DNA of 38,808 nt from an uncultured Bacteroidota bacterium (GCA_937861115.1 CALMBD010000017.1:1-38808); one strand, 5' to 3'; shown: positions 18,384-27,465, numbered from the stretch's first letter. The notes: generated by a model from the letters alone, not told the origin. A program made the numbers and translations.

Positions 18384-19199
18384 ATGAAAAAAATGAAGTT
18401 CTTTTTGTCCATGTTTGTGCTGACAGCCATGCTGTTGAGCACCACTTCGCAGGCCCAAATTTATGCCGTGGTCGATTTCATGAAAGTCCCGGAAGGTGGC
18501 GACGGGGAATACCTCAAGGTCGAACAGGAAATGTGGAAACCCATGCACCAGGAATGGGTGAACACGGGAAACCTGGACAGCTGGTCGCTGTGGAGCATTC
18601 CCTACCCCGGCGGTACCGATGCCGAATACCACTACGCCACGGTGCGCATCTATACCGACGACAGTCAACTGGAAAACACCATGAATAATATGGATGCCGT
18701 GTTCAAAAAGGTGCATCCGGGTATGGATGCCGACAAGGCATTCGATCGCACCCTTGCCAGCCGCGACCTGGTGAAAACCCACATGCTCTACAACTGGGAA
18801 AGTTACCACGACACCACGCAGGCAGGCCCCGACACCTACCTGACAGTCGTCTATTTCAAAATTCCAATGAAGAACTGGGATACTTACCGGGAAATGGAGC
18901 GGAAATATTTCCTGCCTACCCACAAGGCCGAAATGGAAGTCGGCTGTCGCTCGGGCTGGGACGGCTACCAACTCATTCGCCCCTTTGGCATGGGCCAGGA
19001 TTACCAATTCGTAGCCGTCGATTTTTACAAAGACTTTAAACAGTACATGAAACCCAGACCCAAAGGACTGAACGAAAAAGTCTTGTCGGAAGCCGATCTG
19101 AAAACCAGAGACCAGTTGTTCGACGACACGGTGGAATTGGTAAGCCTCGAAGAGTGGCGTTTTATTGACGGCACCGCACCCAGACCTGTAAAAAAATAG
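18384..19199 (+). CDS. Secreted protein with two copies of one domain, function unknown
   Basis: Encodes 271 residues from ATG 18384; a longer frame with a TTG start at 18315 would bury the signal peptide. A signal peptide (1-25, ending TSQAQ) leads into two similar halves. Half A (about 26-141) and half B (about 152-260) share the order: strand (AVVDFMKVPEGG / TVVYFKIPMKNW), helix (EYLKVEQEMWKPMHQEW / TYREMERKYFLPTHKAEM), Trp-rich turn (LDSWSLWSIPYPGG / RSGWDGYQLIRPFG), strand (YHYATVRIYTD / YQFVAVDFYKD) and a helix starting S/T-RD. The alpha/beta pattern recalls dimeric ferredoxin-like (NIPSNAP-like) folds, but no family is assigned. No sorting domain or lipobox is seen, so a periplasmic location is likely. 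An outer-membrane receptor gene follows after 180 bp on the same strand. Confidence 0.82.
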   Translation: MKKMKFFLSMFVLTAMLLSTTSQAQIYAVVDFMKVPEGGDGEYLKVEQEMWKPMHQEWVNTGNLDSWSLWSIPYPGGTDAEYHYATVRIYTDDSQLENTMNNMDAVFKKVHPGMDADKAFDRTLASRDLVKTHMLYNWESYHDTTQAGPDTYLTVVYFKIPMKNWDTYREMERKYFLPTHKAEMEVGCRSGWDGYQLIRPFGMGQDYQFVAVDFYKDFKQYMKPRPKGLNEKVLSEADLKTRDQLFDDTVELVSLEEWRFIDGTAPRPVKK

Positions 19200-19379
19200 G
19201 TTTTTGGGCCAATTAACAGTTAAAACCGGTTGTTCGCCCGGGCGGTGCAACCACGACCCCAATCAAATGGTCTATCCTGTTGCTTTTTGAAGTCAATTTA
19301 CACAGTGGGCATTGCGCTCCATTTCCTTCCGGGAACGGCAGTGCAATGCCCTTGTTTTCATCCGAACAAAACATCCAAC

Positions 19380-21818
19380 ATGAAAATCATCTTAAAAAGC
19401 ATTTTAATCCCCGCACTGTTGATCTGTGCTGCTTTCCAATCCACACTTCTTGCCCAAACCTCGATACGCGGCCTGGTTACCGACGCCAAAAACAGCGGCC
19501 TCCCCGCTGCAACAATACTCCTGCTAAACAGCACCGATTCCAGCCTCGTCAAAGGTATGCTCAGCGAGAACAACGGCTCCTACCAGTTCGACAAGGTTGC
19601 GCCGGGCTCCTACTGCATCGGCGTGAATATGCTGGGCTTTACCAACTACCGCTCGGAAGCCTTTGTCATCGACCCCGGCTTGGGGCAAAAGGATCTTGGA
19701 CGCATCATGCTGGAGGAAAACACCGCCCAGCTCGACGAGATAAACATCATCGCCAAAAAGCCGCTTTTCGAGCAGCAGATCGACCGCATGGTGGTCAACG
19801 TCGCCAACAGTATTACCAGTGCAGGCGGAACCGCCCTCGAAGTGCTGCAACGGTCGCCGGGCGTACAGGTCAATCAACTGACCAATTCCATTTCCCTTAC
19901 CGGTAAAGAAGGCGTAGTGGTGATGATCAACGGCAAAATAGCGCGGATGCCCTCCGAGGCGGTGGTGCAAATGCTCGCCGGGATGAATGCCGACAACATC
20001 GACCGCATCGAACTCATCCACACGCCGCCCGCCAATTTTGAAGCGGAAGGCAACGCGGGTATTATCAACATCGTGCTTAAAAATACCGGCGACGAGGGGC
20101 TTAACGGCGGCTATTCGGCCAAGGGCGGCTATGGCAGGGGTGAAAAATACGGGGCGGGGCTGTACTTCAACTACCGCCACAAGAAGGTCAATTTCTTTGG
20201 CAACTACGGCTATGATTTCGATTTGAACCCGCAGGTATTTACCAATTACCGGGGCGTGCAACAGGGCAACGATTTTCTGGAAACGGAAACGTACAGCAAC
20301 CGGCCGCACACCCCGACGTCTGTGCAAAACGCACGGTTCGGCGTCGATTTCCAGGTTTCCCCCAAAACAGTGATCGGCGTTTTGGGTACTTTTTTTGACC
20401 GGGACTGGTATATGGAGGCGGAAAATGGCGTGATCTATTCCAAAAACAACCTTGTCGAAAGCAGGTTGCGCATGCCCAACTCGGAAACCAACCATAACCA
20501 GTCGTTCGCGGGCAACATCAACCTGGCGCACACGTTTGCAAAAAACCAGACCCTGAATGTGGATGCCGATTATATTCAGTACGACATCAATAACCCCAGT
20601 TACTATGAGTTGCTGAACCAGGATGCGGAAGGTAACCTTACCTCGCAGAGCGAACTTCGTATCAACAAAAAAACGCCGATCAAAGTCGCCGTGGGCAAAG
20701 CCGACTACACCCTTAATATCGGGGAAAACGGAAAACTGGAAACCGGCGGCAAGTTTACGTCCATGCGCTTCACCAACGATGTACGTGTAGAAAGCCGGGA
20801 AAACCAACAGGACTGGTCCGTTATTTCCGACCTCACTTCGCTGTTCAAACTCAACGAACATGTGATCGGGACGTACGCGACCTTTTCTACAAAAATCGAT
20901 GAAAAGACGGATATAAAAGCGGGATTGCGGTACGAGTACACCAATACCAATCTCGGCTCGGTGGAGCAACCGAACGTAGTCGACCGCCAGTATGGCTCTT
21001 TGTTTCCTTCTGTTTTTATCGGACGAAAACTGACGGAGACCCAAAACCTCAACCTTTCGTACAGCCGCCGCATCACCCGCCCGTCTATCCGGCGGCTTGC
21101 CCCCTGGCTGATCTTCAGTGACCCGACTACACTGGAAGGCGGCAACCCTGCCTTGCAGGCCTCGTTCACCGACGCCATGAAACTGAATTACAGTTTCAAA
21201 ACCCTCAACCTTGGCGTGACCTACAGCATTGAACAGGGCCCCATGCGTTTTGTGCCGATGGTAGACCCCGTGACCAACCGGCAAGTGAACAGACACGAAA
21301 ACCTCGACAATGAAAAAGTGGCGAGCGCCAACCTGTCTCTCCCGCTGCATCCGACCGGATGGTGGGATATGCAATACAACGTATTTGCCAATTCGAGGGA
21401 AATTAATTTTAAACTGGACGGGCAGGATTTTCAAATCCGAAATACGGATTACGGTTTCAATACGACGCAGACCTTCAAGTTGCCGCAGCGTTTTACGCTC
21501 GAAGTTTCGGGTGATTACAATTCTGCCGGTTACTGGGGCATTGCTTACTGGAATGCTACCGGCTCCGTCAATATAGGCCTCGAAAAGGATTTCGGCGAGC
21601 AATGGGGCAAACTTCGCTTTAATGTCAGCGATCTGTTCCTGTCAACCAACTGGTACGGCGAAACCCGGCAACCCGAGATCAACCTGCTGGTAAAGTCTTC
21701 CTATCAGATAGCCGAGCGCACTTTTATGCTCTCCTGGACCAATACCTTCGGCAACCGGAAATTAAAATCAGCACGGCAGCGGCAAACGGGCTCGGCCGAA
21801 GAGATGCGGCGGATATAG
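19380..21818 (+). CDS. Outer-membrane beta-barrel receptor (TonB-receptor-like, OMP_b-brl_3 type)
   Basis: Encodes 812 residues from ATG 19380; the longer frame from TTG 19230 lacks a sensible N-terminus. A signal peptide (1-26, QSTLLAQ) precedes a carboxypeptidase-regulatory-like domain (about 27-110, RGLVTDAKNSGLPAATILL). A plug-like segment follows (about 125-235, with EVLQRSPGVQVNQ, VVVMINGKIARMPSEAV and IDRIELIHTPPANFEAEGNA), then a long barrel with RRITRPSIRRLAPWLIFSDP. This layout matches the outer membrane beta-barrel family 3 receptors of Bacteroidota, whose ligands are mostly unknown. Its upstream neighbour is the duplicated-domain secreted protein. A 74-bp palindrome lies 50 bp after its stop codon. 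Confidence 0.9.
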   Translation: MKIILKSILIPALLICAAFQSTLLAQTSIRGLVTDAKNSGLPAATILLLNSTDSSLVKGMLSENNGSYQFDKVAPGSYCIGVNMLGFTNYRSEAFVIDPGLGQKDLGRIMLEENTAQLDEINIIAKKPLFEQQIDRMVVNVANSITSAGGTALEVLQRSPGVQVNQLTNSISLTGKEGVVVMINGKIARMPSEAVVQMLAGMNADNIDRIELIHTPPANFEAEGNAGIINIVLKNTGDEGLNGGYSAKGGYGRGEKYGAGLYFNYRHKKVNFFGNYGYDFDLNPQVFTNYRGVQQGNDFLETETYSNRPHTPTSVQNARFGVDFQVSPKTVIGVLGTFFDRDWYMEAENGVIYSKNNLVESRLRMPNSETNHNQSFAGNINLAHTFAKNQTLNVDADYIQYDINNPSYYELLNQDAEGNLTSQSELRINKKTPIKVAVGKADYTLNIGENGKLETGGKFTSMRFTNDVRVESRENQQDWSVISDLTSLFKLNEHVIGTYATFSTKIDEKTDIKAGLRYEYTNTNLGSVEQPNVVDRQYGSLFPSVFIGRKLTETQNLNLSYSRRITRPSIRRLAPWLIFSDPTTLEGGNPALQASFTDAMKLNYSFKTLNLGVTYSIEQGPMRFVPMVDPVTNRQVNRHENLDNEKVASANLSLPLHPTGWWDMQYNVFANSREINFKLDGQDFQIRNTDYGFNTTQTFKLPQRFTLEVSGDYNSAGYWGIAYWNATGSVNIGLEKDFGEQWGKLRFNVSDLFLSTNWYGETRQPEINLLVKSSYQIAERTFMLSWTNTFGNRKLKSARQRQTGSAEEMRRI

Positions 21819-21868
21819 GAAATTGTCTGATTTGCCCGGGATAGAGCCTGCTCAAATCGCAACTGGCT

Positions 21869-21942
21869 TAGTGGTGGCACATGGTTAATACCAGCCGGTT
21901 TTCCGCAGAAAACCGGCTGGTATTAACCATGTGCCACCACTA
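21869..21942. repeat. Perfect 34-bp inverted repeat with 6-nt loop
   Basis: The arms at 21869-21902 and 21909-21942 are exact reverse complements; the loop at 21903-21908 is CCGCAG. It lies between the convergent receptor and oxidoreductase genes. It could be a bidirectional terminator, but a stem this long and flawless is unusual and no U-tract follows, so a mobile palindromic element is an alternative. Confidence 0.85.
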
Positions 21943-22030
21943 GGTATTTTGCTCCCGAAACTATTATCAGGATCGACAATTCGATTTTACCGCCACCCAT
22001 CTTTTTATCCTCCCTCTGGTGGTCGAGGCA

Positions 22031-23389
22031 CTAGCGTACCGGAAGCTTCCACCCGTTGTGGTAAGTAGCCTTCATCAGGCCGTTGGCTTCCGGATCGTTT
22101 TTAAATTCGCCTTTTTCCGCATCCCAATATACTTTACGGCCTGTTTTATAGGCAATATTACCCATATGGGCGTTGATCGCGGCCGTAGCGCCCGTTTCGA
22201 TACCGCAGTTGAGGAGGCCGGGATTATTGGCCTGCATGGCCGCGACGAAATTCCTGGCGTGATCGGCGATATAATTGGCATTGCTGGCCCGACGCTGGTC
22301 GGGGAGCGCTTCGATCCGGTTGATACGCAGTCCATCTTCATTTGCCCGTGTTTCCGGTATAAGTTGCCAGCCATCGCGATTGACAACCATTGTAGCGTTG
22401 TTGCCGATAAAAGCGATGCCTTCGGTTTTACCGTAGTTGCCCCCGTCGATACCGGTAGCATGTTCCCAAAGCAGGTTGAAATGGTCGTATTCAAAAACAG
22501 TCTGCAGGGTATCCGGCGTCTCGGAAGCATCATCGGGGTAGGCCAGTTTGCCGCCGGATGCCATCACCGATTTGGGAGCGCTGACGCCCATGAAATACAA
22601 CGCAATATCCAGTTCATGCACCCCCCAGTCGGTCATCAGGCCGCCCGCATAGTCCCAGAACCAGCGAAAATTGAAATGAAAACGGTTGGGATTGAAGGGA
22701 CGCTTCGGTGCAGGGCCCAGCCACATATCGTAGTCGACACCGTCGGGCGGGGCGCTCTCGGGCTTTACCGGCACCGGGTTCATCCAGCCCTGGTACGCCC
22801 AGCATTTGACCAGCCGTATGTTGCCCAGCCGGCCGCTTTTCAGAAAGTCGTATGCCTGCCGGTAGTGCGCACCGCTGCGCTGCCATTGCCCGATTTGCAC
22901 GATTTTGCCAAAGTGCCGGGCAGCCCCGAGCATGACGTTACATTCTTCAATGGAATTGGCAAGCGGTTTTTCACAGTACACGTGTTTTCCGGCCGACAAG
23001 GCATCGCAACAGATCAGGCAATGCCAGTGGTCGGGCGTCGCAATAATGACAGCGTCGATGTCTTTGTCTTCCAGCAGACGCCGGTAGTCTTTGTATAATT
23101 TCGGCCGGTTGCCGCTCAGTTCTTCTACATTTTGCGCCCGCTCGTCGAGTACCGTCTGGTCAACATCGGCCAATGCGATGCACTGCACCTCCGGTATGTT
23201 GTTCAACTGGGTTCTCAAATTCGTCCAGCCCATGCCTTTGCAGCCTATGAGCCCCACATTGATCTTGTCGACGGCAGCCACAGGACGAATCTGACCGGCG
23301 ATGCCCTGTTGCGGCAGCGCGGAAACCAGGCCGGCGCCGGCGAGCGTGGTAGCGGTTTGGCGAATGAATTTGCGACGGGAGTTTGCCAT
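22031..23389 (-). CDS. Gfo/Idh/MocA-family oxidoreductase with Tat signal
   Basis: Encodes 452 residues from ATG 23389; an in-frame TTG at 23407 adds six codons. The N-terminus MANSRRKFIRQTATTLAGAG is a twin-arginine signal (SRRKF), so the folded, cofactor-loaded enzyme is predicted to be exported to the periplasm. A Rossmann NAD(P)-binding segment (VGLIGCKGMGW, about 45-55) is followed by ATPDHWH and the family motif CEKPLA with K141. The C-terminal half contains GLMTDWGVHELDIALYFMG, typical of the sugar-dehydrogenase-like branch. Members of this group oxidise the 3-OH of glycosides. Its divergent neighbour, 173 bp away start to start, is a DUF1080 protein, which supports a joint role in 3-keto-glycoside metabolism. 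Confidence 0.9.
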   Translation of the reverse strand: MANSRRKFIRQTATTLAGAGLVSALPQQGIAGQIRPVAAVDKINVGLIGCKGMGWTNLRTQLNNIPEVQCIALADVDQTVLDERAQNVEELSGNRPKLYKDYRRLLEDKDIDAVIIATPDHWHCLICCDALSAGKHVYCEKPLANSIEECNVMLGAARHFGKIVQIGQWQRSGAHYRQAYDFLKSGRLGNIRLVKCWAYQGWMNPVPVKPESAPPDGVDYDMWLGPAPKRPFNPNRFHFNFRWFWDYAGGLMTDWGVHELDIALYFMGVSAPKSVMASGGKLAYPDDASETPDTLQTVFEYDHFNLLWEHATGIDGGNYGKTEGIAFIGNNATMVVNRDGWQLIPETRANEDGLRINRIEALPDQRRASNANYIADHARNFVAAMQANNPGLLNCGIETGATAAINAHMGNIAYKTGRKVYWDAEKGEFKNDPEANGLMKATYHNGWKLPVR

Positions 23390-23562
23390 GATTTTGGTTT
23401 TAGTCAATATGAAAATCGGATAAATTTATGCCGTAATTGTCAATTACACCCCGCTAAATATCGGGACGGGTCTACTGCGGGAAAGCCTCAGTATTTCCAT
23501 CTGACGGAATTCATAAGCCCAGGGGCAATAATTCAATATTCCCTACCTTTTCCGGCAAAAAG

Positions 23563-24369
23563 ATGAAAAAATCAGTTGCCCTTTTCATAGTTCTTCTCAC
23601 AGCGCGCCTGGCGTATGGCCAGATCACCGATCCCAAAGCCACAGAGGTCTGGGAACCTGTTCCCGCTAAAGTAACCCCCGGCATCCTGCCTTCCAGCCCG
23701 CCTTCCGACGCGAGGATACTGTTTGATGGCAAAGACCTGTCGCAATGGCGGAAATCGGCCCTGGGGTACGGTGGAAAAATGGAAGATGTGGAAGCCATAG
23801 CCCAAAAACACGGTACCGTAACCCAATATGAAGAGGCCGGCTGGGATATCAAAGACGGGGCCATGATCGTGAAGCCGGGAACCGGCGCGATCGAGACCAA
23901 AATGGCATTCGGCGACGTCCAGTTGCACATCGAATGGTTGTCGCCAGTATCCCGGGATACGTCCAAAAAGGGGCAGGGTTATAGCAACAGCGGCATTTTT
24001 CTGATGAGTAACTACGAAATTCAGGTGCTGAACTCCTATGAAAACCCCACCTACTCCAACGGCCAGGCCGGTGCTATGTACAAGCAATCGATACCGCTGG
24101 TCAACGCCTGTCGCCCGCCCGGAGAATGGCAGGCCTACGATATCGTATTTACGGCGCCCCGTTTTGCCGAAGACGGCGGCGTGCTCGAGCCGGCTGCCAT
24201 CACGGCATTCCAGAATGGAGTATTGATCCAAAACCATTTTGAATTGAAAGGCCCCTGCATCTACATCGGCACGCCGCATTATGTAAAGCATCCCGACAAA
24301 TTGCCCCTCATCCTGCAGGATCACGGCGACCCTGTCCGGTTTAGAAACATCTGGATACGGGAACTCTGA
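23563..24369 (+). CDS. DUF1080 protein (3-keto-glycoside hydrolase-like), secreted
   Basis: Encodes 268 residues. A signal peptide (1-20, LAYGQ) is followed by a concanavalin-like beta-sandwich: ILFDGKDLSQWRKS is the classical start of the domain, and DVQLHIEWLSP, GYSNSGIFLMSNYEIQVLNSY and GEWQAYDIVFTAPRF are further family blocks. DUF1080 proteins are now known to include 3-keto-glycoside and 3-keto-disaccharide cleaving enzymes that act after a Gfo/Idh/MocA dehydrogenase. Such a dehydrogenase is divergently encoded next door with a Tat signal, so both products should meet in the periplasm. A weak -7 box (TACCTTTT, 23544-23551) lies 11 bp before the ATG, too close for certainty. Confidence 0.88.
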   Translation: MKKSVALFIVLLTARLAYGQITDPKATEVWEPVPAKVTPGILPSSPPSDARILFDGKDLSQWRKSALGYGGKMEDVEAIAQKHGTVTQYEEAGWDIKDGAMIVKPGTGAIETKMAFGDVQLHIEWLSPVSRDTSKKGQGYSNSGIFLMSNYEIQVLNSYENPTYSNGQAGAMYKQSIPLVNACRPPGEWQAYDIVFTAPRFAEDGGVLEPAAITAFQNGVLIQNHFELKGPCIYIGTPHYVKHPDKLPLILQDHGDPVRFRNIWIREL

Positions 24370-24485
24370 AAAAGTTGCGCGCCGGTTACACGGTAAATCG
24401 GTTCCCGTATCGGGGCCGTGAAATTTCTGTTGCACATCTTGCGTTTCCGCAATAGCAACCGCCATCCGGCAACCGTTCGATCGAC

Positions 24486-26060
24486 ATGAAACACCTGCTG
24501 ACTATCCTGTTCTGTACCCTGTACTGCCTGCTCACCGCCCAAAACGACACCATCGTTGAATACTGGCATGTAAAAGACAAAAAACAACCCACCGCCAATG
24601 CGGTGCTGCTTCGGATCAACGTCAACAACCTCGACCAGCGCAAGATGCCCGAGGTGCCTGTACAGGTCGTACAGACGGGTTCGGGGAATGTATGGCAAGG
24701 CATCACAGGCCGTTTCGGAGAAGTGCTTTTCCTCGTACCCAAAGACCGGGAATACCGTATCGATGCCGGCGACGAAACCGGGATTGAGACCATTCGCGTA
24801 TCCAATGAACCCTACGCCAGGGAAGTGATCGACATTACCTATCTGGCCAGTCAATTTACGGAGGAGGAGCGCAACGATACGATTTACCAGAAGGTCTCGC
24901 GCGCCCAGACGCCTACGCGCAGCCGTGTACTGGTGGTGTTGACCATTCTTGACCTCGACGACCGCCCTATCAACGGGGAGGATATGTATTTCGCGGTAAA
25001 ACGGTCGGGCAAGGTGTATCACGCCACCACCGACCGTACGGGCAAAGCGTATCTGATGTTGCCGATGGGCGAATCGTACTGCATCAGCACCCGCATTGAA
25101 ACGAACCTCAAATGCTACGACATGCCGCAGGACGACCGGGCGGGCCAACTCAACATCCGCTACAACACTATCGGCACGCAGGCGGTGTTGAAAAGAAGGG
25201 CCGAACGCGCGCGGCTGGCATTCGTGCGCGATTCCCTGTACCGGATTGAGCGGGAGCGCGATTCCATCGCCTGGGCCACCCACGCGCGCAGGCAACTGAA
25301 CAAGGAAGATAATTTCGTACAACAACTGCTGTTCGGCGAACAGGGCCCGGAAGTACAGCAACGCATCGCCCGGCGCGCCGCCGAGGAACGCGATTCCGTG
25401 AACCGCGACCCGCATTATTTTGAAAAAACAGGTTCGGCAGTACAGGCCGCGCTCTACCGTATGCGCGAACGCTGGAAACACAAGGTGATCGTCACCGATC
25501 TCACCGGCAGTATGACACCCTACATGGACCAGGTAATCATGTGGCATGCCCTTCAACTGGTTCAGGGGGAGGAAAACCGCTATTTCTTTTTTAACGACGG
25601 CGATGCGCGGGACGACAGCGACAAGCCGATCGGTAAAACCGGCGGCATCTATTTCACCGATCATGCCGAAATGGATCAACTCCTCCAGACCATGATGCAG
25701 ACAGCAAAGGCCGGATACGGCGGCGACGGACCTGAAAATGACCTCGAAGCGCTGCTTGAAGGCGCGCAAAAATTGCACGGCCTGGATGAACTGGTACTCG
25801 TTGCCGACAATTACAGCGATGTGCGCGACATCGAACTGCTGACAAGGCTGAAAGTACCCGTTCACATCATTCTCTGCGGTACGGAGTCGGGCGTAAACGA
25901 AAATTACCTTGAAATCGCCTTTAAAACCGGCGGCAGCGTACACACCATCGAACAGGACATTGAAGACCTGGCCCAACTGGTCGACGGCGCCACGCTAAAC
26001 ATCGGCCCTTTCAGGTACCGGGTCAACAGGGGAAAGTTCATCAAGGTGACGAAACTTTAA
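24486..26060 (+). CDS. Secreted von Willebrand A-like protein with two beta-sandwich repeats
   Basis: Encodes 524 residues. A signal peptide (1-19, CLLTAQ) is followed by two related carboxypeptidase-regulatory/transthyretin-like domains (about 38-100 and 140-200), seen as VLLRINVNNLDQRKMPEVPV...TGRFGEVLF and VLVVLTILDLDDRPINGED...DRTGKAYLM. A charged, probably coiled-coil stretch (about 235-310, RRAERARLAFVRDSLYRIER) leads to a vWA-like domain (about 332-500). Its metal site is altered: D338, T340 and S342 in DLTGSM instead of DxSxS, with GGDGPEND downstream. vWA domains bind protein ligands, often through a metal. No sorting domain is present, so a periplasmic role is likely. Its stop codon overlaps that of the convergent FMN reductase. 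Confidence 0.82.
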   Translation: MKHLLTILFCTLYCLLTAQNDTIVEYWHVKDKKQPTANAVLLRINVNNLDQRKMPEVPVQVVQTGSGNVWQGITGRFGEVLFLVPKDREYRIDAGDETGIETIRVSNEPYAREVIDITYLASQFTEEERNDTIYQKVSRAQTPTRSRVLVVLTILDLDDRPINGEDMYFAVKRSGKVYHATTDRTGKAYLMLPMGESYCISTRIETNLKCYDMPQDDRAGQLNIRYNTIGTQAVLKRRAERARLAFVRDSLYRIERERDSIAWATHARRQLNKEDNFVQQLLFGEQGPEVQQRIARRAAEERDSVNRDPHYFEKTGSAVQAALYRMRERWKHKVIVTDLTGSMTPYMDQVIMWHALQLVQGEENRYFFFNDGDARDDSDKPIGKTGGIYFTDHAEMDQLLQTMMQTAKAGYGGDGPENDLEALLEGAQKLHGLDELVLVADNYSDVRDIELLTRLKVPVHIILCGTESGVNENYLEIAFKTGGSVHTIEQDIEDLAQLVDGATLNIGPFRYRVNRGKFIKVTKL

Positions 26061-26629
26061 CCTGCCGCAATCTCCATTTTTTTCTCTGATACTGCCTCTG
26101 CCAGCCAGGTAAACTGCTTCAAGAAGCCCTGTATGTTTTTTTCAAAGGAGGGGTCTGTAAGGTTGCCGGTCTCATCAAAACGCTGCGTCACCTGCCCTAC
26201 CAAAAGCATTTGCGGTACCGGGAAGCCAAATATGGCCAGTGCCAGTTGCTGCATAGCCATACCAGCGCGAATTCCGCCCATCATGCCGGCCGAAACCCCC
26301 ACAATACCTATAGCCTTTTTGGAAAACTCGCCTTCTTTCAGATAGTCCACCGCATTTTTCAGCGCCGAAGTATAACTGCCGTTGTACTCCGGCGACACAA
26401 AAATGTATGCATCGGACTGGCGGATTTCATCTGCAAACGCTTCCAGGCCATCCGGCGGATTGGGATGGCGGTGCAATACTTCTTCCAAAACCGGGAAATG
26501 GTATTCCGCCAGATCCAAAATCCTGGCAGTATGAATCCCTTGCCCGTTGATATACTGTTCTAATGCCAATGCCACACGGTGTGAGGCGCGATTGATCCTG
26601 GTGCTGGCCGATAATATGGAGATAAGCAT
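26057..26629 (-). CDS. NAD(P)H-dependent FMN reductase (flavodoxin fold)
   Basis: Encodes 190 residues. The opening LISILSASTRINRASHRVA is the phosphate-binding loop of the NADPH-dependent FMN reductase family, and SPEYNGSYTSALKNAVDYL (about 79-97) is the family's flavin-binding signature. GIVGVSAGMMGGIRAGMAM supplies the next conserved loop. No signal peptide is present, so the enzyme is cytoplasmic; it probably reduces flavin or quinone-like substrates with NAD(P)H, but the substrate is not predictable. ATG at 26629 is the natural start. The last four bases overlap the vWA gene tail-to-tail. The start faces the composite-repeat region and the divergent GmhB-like gene. Confidence 0.9.
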   Translation of the reverse strand: MLISILSASTRINRASHRVALALEQYINGQGIHTARILDLAEYHFPVLEEVLHRHPNPPDGLEAFADEIRQSDAYIFVSPEYNGSYTSALKNAVDYLKEGEFSKKAIGIVGVSAGMMGGIRAGMAMQQLALAIFGFPVPQMLLVGQVTQRFDETGNLTDPSFEKNIQGFLKQFTWLAEAVSEKKMEIAAG

Positions 26630-26694
26630 ATTCGAAAGTTTGATGTTTTAATATTTAGTGTTATAAACTTTATTTTTAGTAAAAAGTTCATTTT

Positions 26695-26921
<227 letters not shown>

Positions 26922-26928
26922 AAAAAAA

Positions 26929-27465
26929 ATGTCTACCCTCTTTCTCGACCGCGACGGCGTGATCAATGTTCGCACGATTGGCGATTACGTGCGCAGTCCT
27001 GAAGCATTCCTGCCGGCAGAAGGGCTCGGCGAAGCGATGCAACTGTTGTCCGGGCTCTTTGACCGCATCCTGATTGTGACCAATCAGGCGGGGATAGGCC
27101 GCGGCCTGATGACGGAATCCGACCTGGCAGCCGTTCACCAAAAAATGGCGAACATTGTAGAAAGTGCGGGCGGTCGAATCGATGGAATCTACTATTGCCC
27201 GCACGCGAAAGACGCAGGGTGCCCTTGCCGCAAGCCCTTGACAGGTATGGGATGGAAGGCCATGGCCGATTTTCCGGAAACTGATTTCAGCAATGCCTGG
27301 ATAGTGGGTGATTCGGCGTCAGACATGGCGTTCGGGAAAACCCTGGGCATGCGCACGGTACTGATCCGCGGAAAGGAGGAAGAAGCGGCAGAACTGGACG
27401 CCATGGCCATCGATTTTCGCTTTGATTCGCTGTTGCACTTTGCCCGCTATATGGCCGGTAGTTAA
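26929..27465 (+). CDS. gmhB: HAD-superfamily phosphatase, GmhB-like (heptose-1,7-bisphosphate 7-phosphatase)
   Basis: Encodes 178 residues. HAD motif I is FLDRDGV with nucleophile D7 and acid/base D9; motif II is T51 in VTNQAG; K102 serves as motif III in CRKP; D128 and D132 in VGDSASD form motif IV. The zinc-binding group C90, H92, C98 and C100 (CPHAKDAGCPC) marks the histidinol-phosphate/GmhB subgroup. GmhB removes the 7-phosphate from D-glycero-D-manno-heptose 1,7-bisphosphate in making ADP- or GDP-heptose for surface polysaccharide. No other heptose gene is in the window, so a related HAD-IIIA phosphatase with another substrate remains possible. Cytoplasmic; the poly-A tract just before the ATG follows a heptanucleotide array. 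Confidence 0.82.
   Translation: MSTLFLDRDGVINVRTIGDYVRSPEAFLPAEGLGEAMQLLSGLFDRILIVTNQAGIGRGLMTESDLAAVHQKMANIVESAGGRIDGIYYCPHAKDAGCPCRKPLTGMGWKAMADFPETDFSNAWIVGDSASDMAFGKTLGMRTVLIRGKEEEAAELDAMAIDFRFDSLLHFARYMAGS

Noticed and set aside
19524-21602. Minus-strand open frame of 692 codons
   Set aside because: Antisense to the outer-membrane receptor; long only because the codon bias of the true gene avoids stops on the other strand.
24321-25976. Minus-strand open frame of 551 codons
   Set aside because: Antisense to the vWA protein and overlapping the DUF1080 gene; no signal peptide or motif.
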